Shown here: piece by piece, positions 63,227 to 64,000 of the stretch
Position numbering within the stretch: the first letter of the stretch is position 1
Layout of the letters: every line of letters starts with the position of its first letter
Source: Prionace glauca
Lineage: Eukaryota; Chordata; Chondrichthyes; Carcharhiniformes; Carcharhinidae
Length of the DNA stretch: 64,000 bases
Direction: 5' to 3'
Assembly (NCBI GenBank): GCA_037974335.1
Contig: CM075760.1
Coordinates: forward strand, 41,978,103 to 42,042,102
Program-made: the position numbers and the translations under genes
Notes under the pieces: model-generated
Seen by the model: the letters and a program-made list of their open reading frames with translations, nothing else
What the model was told of the DNA's origin: nothing
Databases searched by the model: none

Positions 63227-63530
63227 AGATTCTGTGCACAGTAATAGACCGCGGTGTCAGAGAGCAGCAGCTCCGAGATGGTCAATCGGTACAACTTTTC
63301 TGATTTCTCGATTGTATCAGAAAACCGGGTCTGAGCGAAATCCGCCTTCCATTCATCACTGCCGTCCGTATGTCTCCGGACCGCAAACTCGGGCTGTCTG
63401 CCTGGGTATTGACGGTACCAGAATAAATAATATGCATCGTCGGTATAGGTGCAGCTTAAAGTGACACTTTCTCCCTCTGTCCGTGTGAGTGAGGATTCCT
63501 GATGAGGAACAGAATCTCCATTGCTCAGAT
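63227..63530 (-). CDS. T-cell receptor alpha/delta-like V exon
   Basis: Second (V) exon of a germline V gene, directly followed by the recombination signal. The acceptor GTGTTTTCCAG precedes ATCTGAGCAAT at 63530, phase 1. Framework 1 SVPHQESSLTRTEGESVTL and SCTY (first Cys), CDR1 DDAYY, FWYRQYPGRQPEFAVRR (conserved Trp and the WY.Q.PG turn), KADFAQTRFSDTIEKSEKLY, LTISELLLSDTAVYYC (second Cys), AQN at the coding end. No stop or frameshift. The framework 2 and 'DTAVYYC' pattern fits TRAV/TRDV best; without constant or J segments the locus (alpha, delta or an NAR-TCR-like variant) is not certain. The leader exon was not found up to the window end. Confidence 0.92.
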
Positions 63531-64000
63531 CTGGAAAACACGGTAAAAGAAATAAAAAACATTCAGCTGAACGGAGGGTGAAAATTCACAGTCGGTGTAA
63601 CATAAAAATAGACATTAAATAATATCAAACTCGCTCCAACTGATCTACGTTCCCGTTCAGAATCCCCAGAAGAGTCCGCCATCTCAATGCCTCTGTCCCT
63701 TTCCCCCTCAGCGGCTAATCTTTCCCCATCCCAAGTGTGTCTTTACTCCTCTCTTCAAGTGTTCATTGTGTTAATGTGAGTCACTTTCTACAGAACTCCC
63801 TCGAAAGGAGATTCGTTGTAATTTCCAGTTGATCTTTTCATTTCACTCAGATTTATGGGATATCGATTTGGAATCCTCCCCGAATGGAATCATCCTTTCC
63901 CCGTCCGCCGTACTGAACCTCTTCATCATTATAAATACATCAATCAGGTTACTCGTTAATCTTCTGCCAGAAGATAAATTAACCATAATGTTTAGATTGC
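63531..64000. other. V-segment 5' flank
   Basis: The leader exon should lie here or just outside. I found no hydrophobic ATG frame with a suitable donor on the minus strand. Confidence 0.5.

Overview
The window is vertebrate genomic DNA, most likely from a cartilaginous fish (shark or ray). That assignment is inference. It rests on the mix of CR1-type LINEs, tRNA-derived SINEs, Penelope-like elements with hammerhead ribozymes, multi-copy two-exon GPR139-like receptor genes and T-cell-receptor-type V segments. Gene density is low and most of the sequence is repeats.

Layout. 1-5.7 kb: unclassified repeats, SINE pieces and a 10-copy 84-bp tandem array. 5.75-10.1 kb: a 5'-truncated CR1 LINE abutting an older decayed LINE, both on the minus strand. 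10.6-22.8 kb: a large, diverged inverted duplication. Each arm carries, in mirror order, a Ty3/gypsy fossil, a SINE, a pyrimidine- or purine-rich tract and exon 2 of a GPR139-like receptor (12.8-13.7 kb minus; 18.0-18.9 kb plus). Exon 1 of the minus-strand gene (15.67-15.75 kb) lies in the unduplicated centre, and no exon 1 was found for the plus-strand copy. The right arm also shows a LINE inside a LINE inside the gypsy fossil. 22.8-24.3 kb: a 52-bp minisatellite. 24.6-35.2 kb: LINE and SINE debris, a Penelope-like element bounded by inverted hammerhead ribozymes (26.3-27.1 kb), a 52-bp tandem array and two CpG-rich, promoter-like segments (28.8-29.3 and 33.8-34.5 kb) with no confirmed gene.

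35.8-60.2 kb: a tRNA cluster. About eleven intact or nearly intact genes were read (Gln, Gly x2, Asn x2, Glu, Leu, Thr, Arg, intron-containing Ile, Val) together with at least nine decayed copies. Several tRNAs sit in duplicated modules of several hundred bases, some inverted. A third two-exon GPR139-like receptor (exons at 52.78-52.85 and 54.64-55.55 kb) lies within this region.

56.7-64 kb: a V-segment pseudogene, a CR1 LINE, and at the right edge an intact TCR alpha/delta-like V exon with a 23-bp-spacer recombination signal (63.19-63.53 kb). The window therefore looks like the edge of, or part of, a TCR V array that is interspersed with chemosensory/orphan-type GPCRs and tRNA genes.
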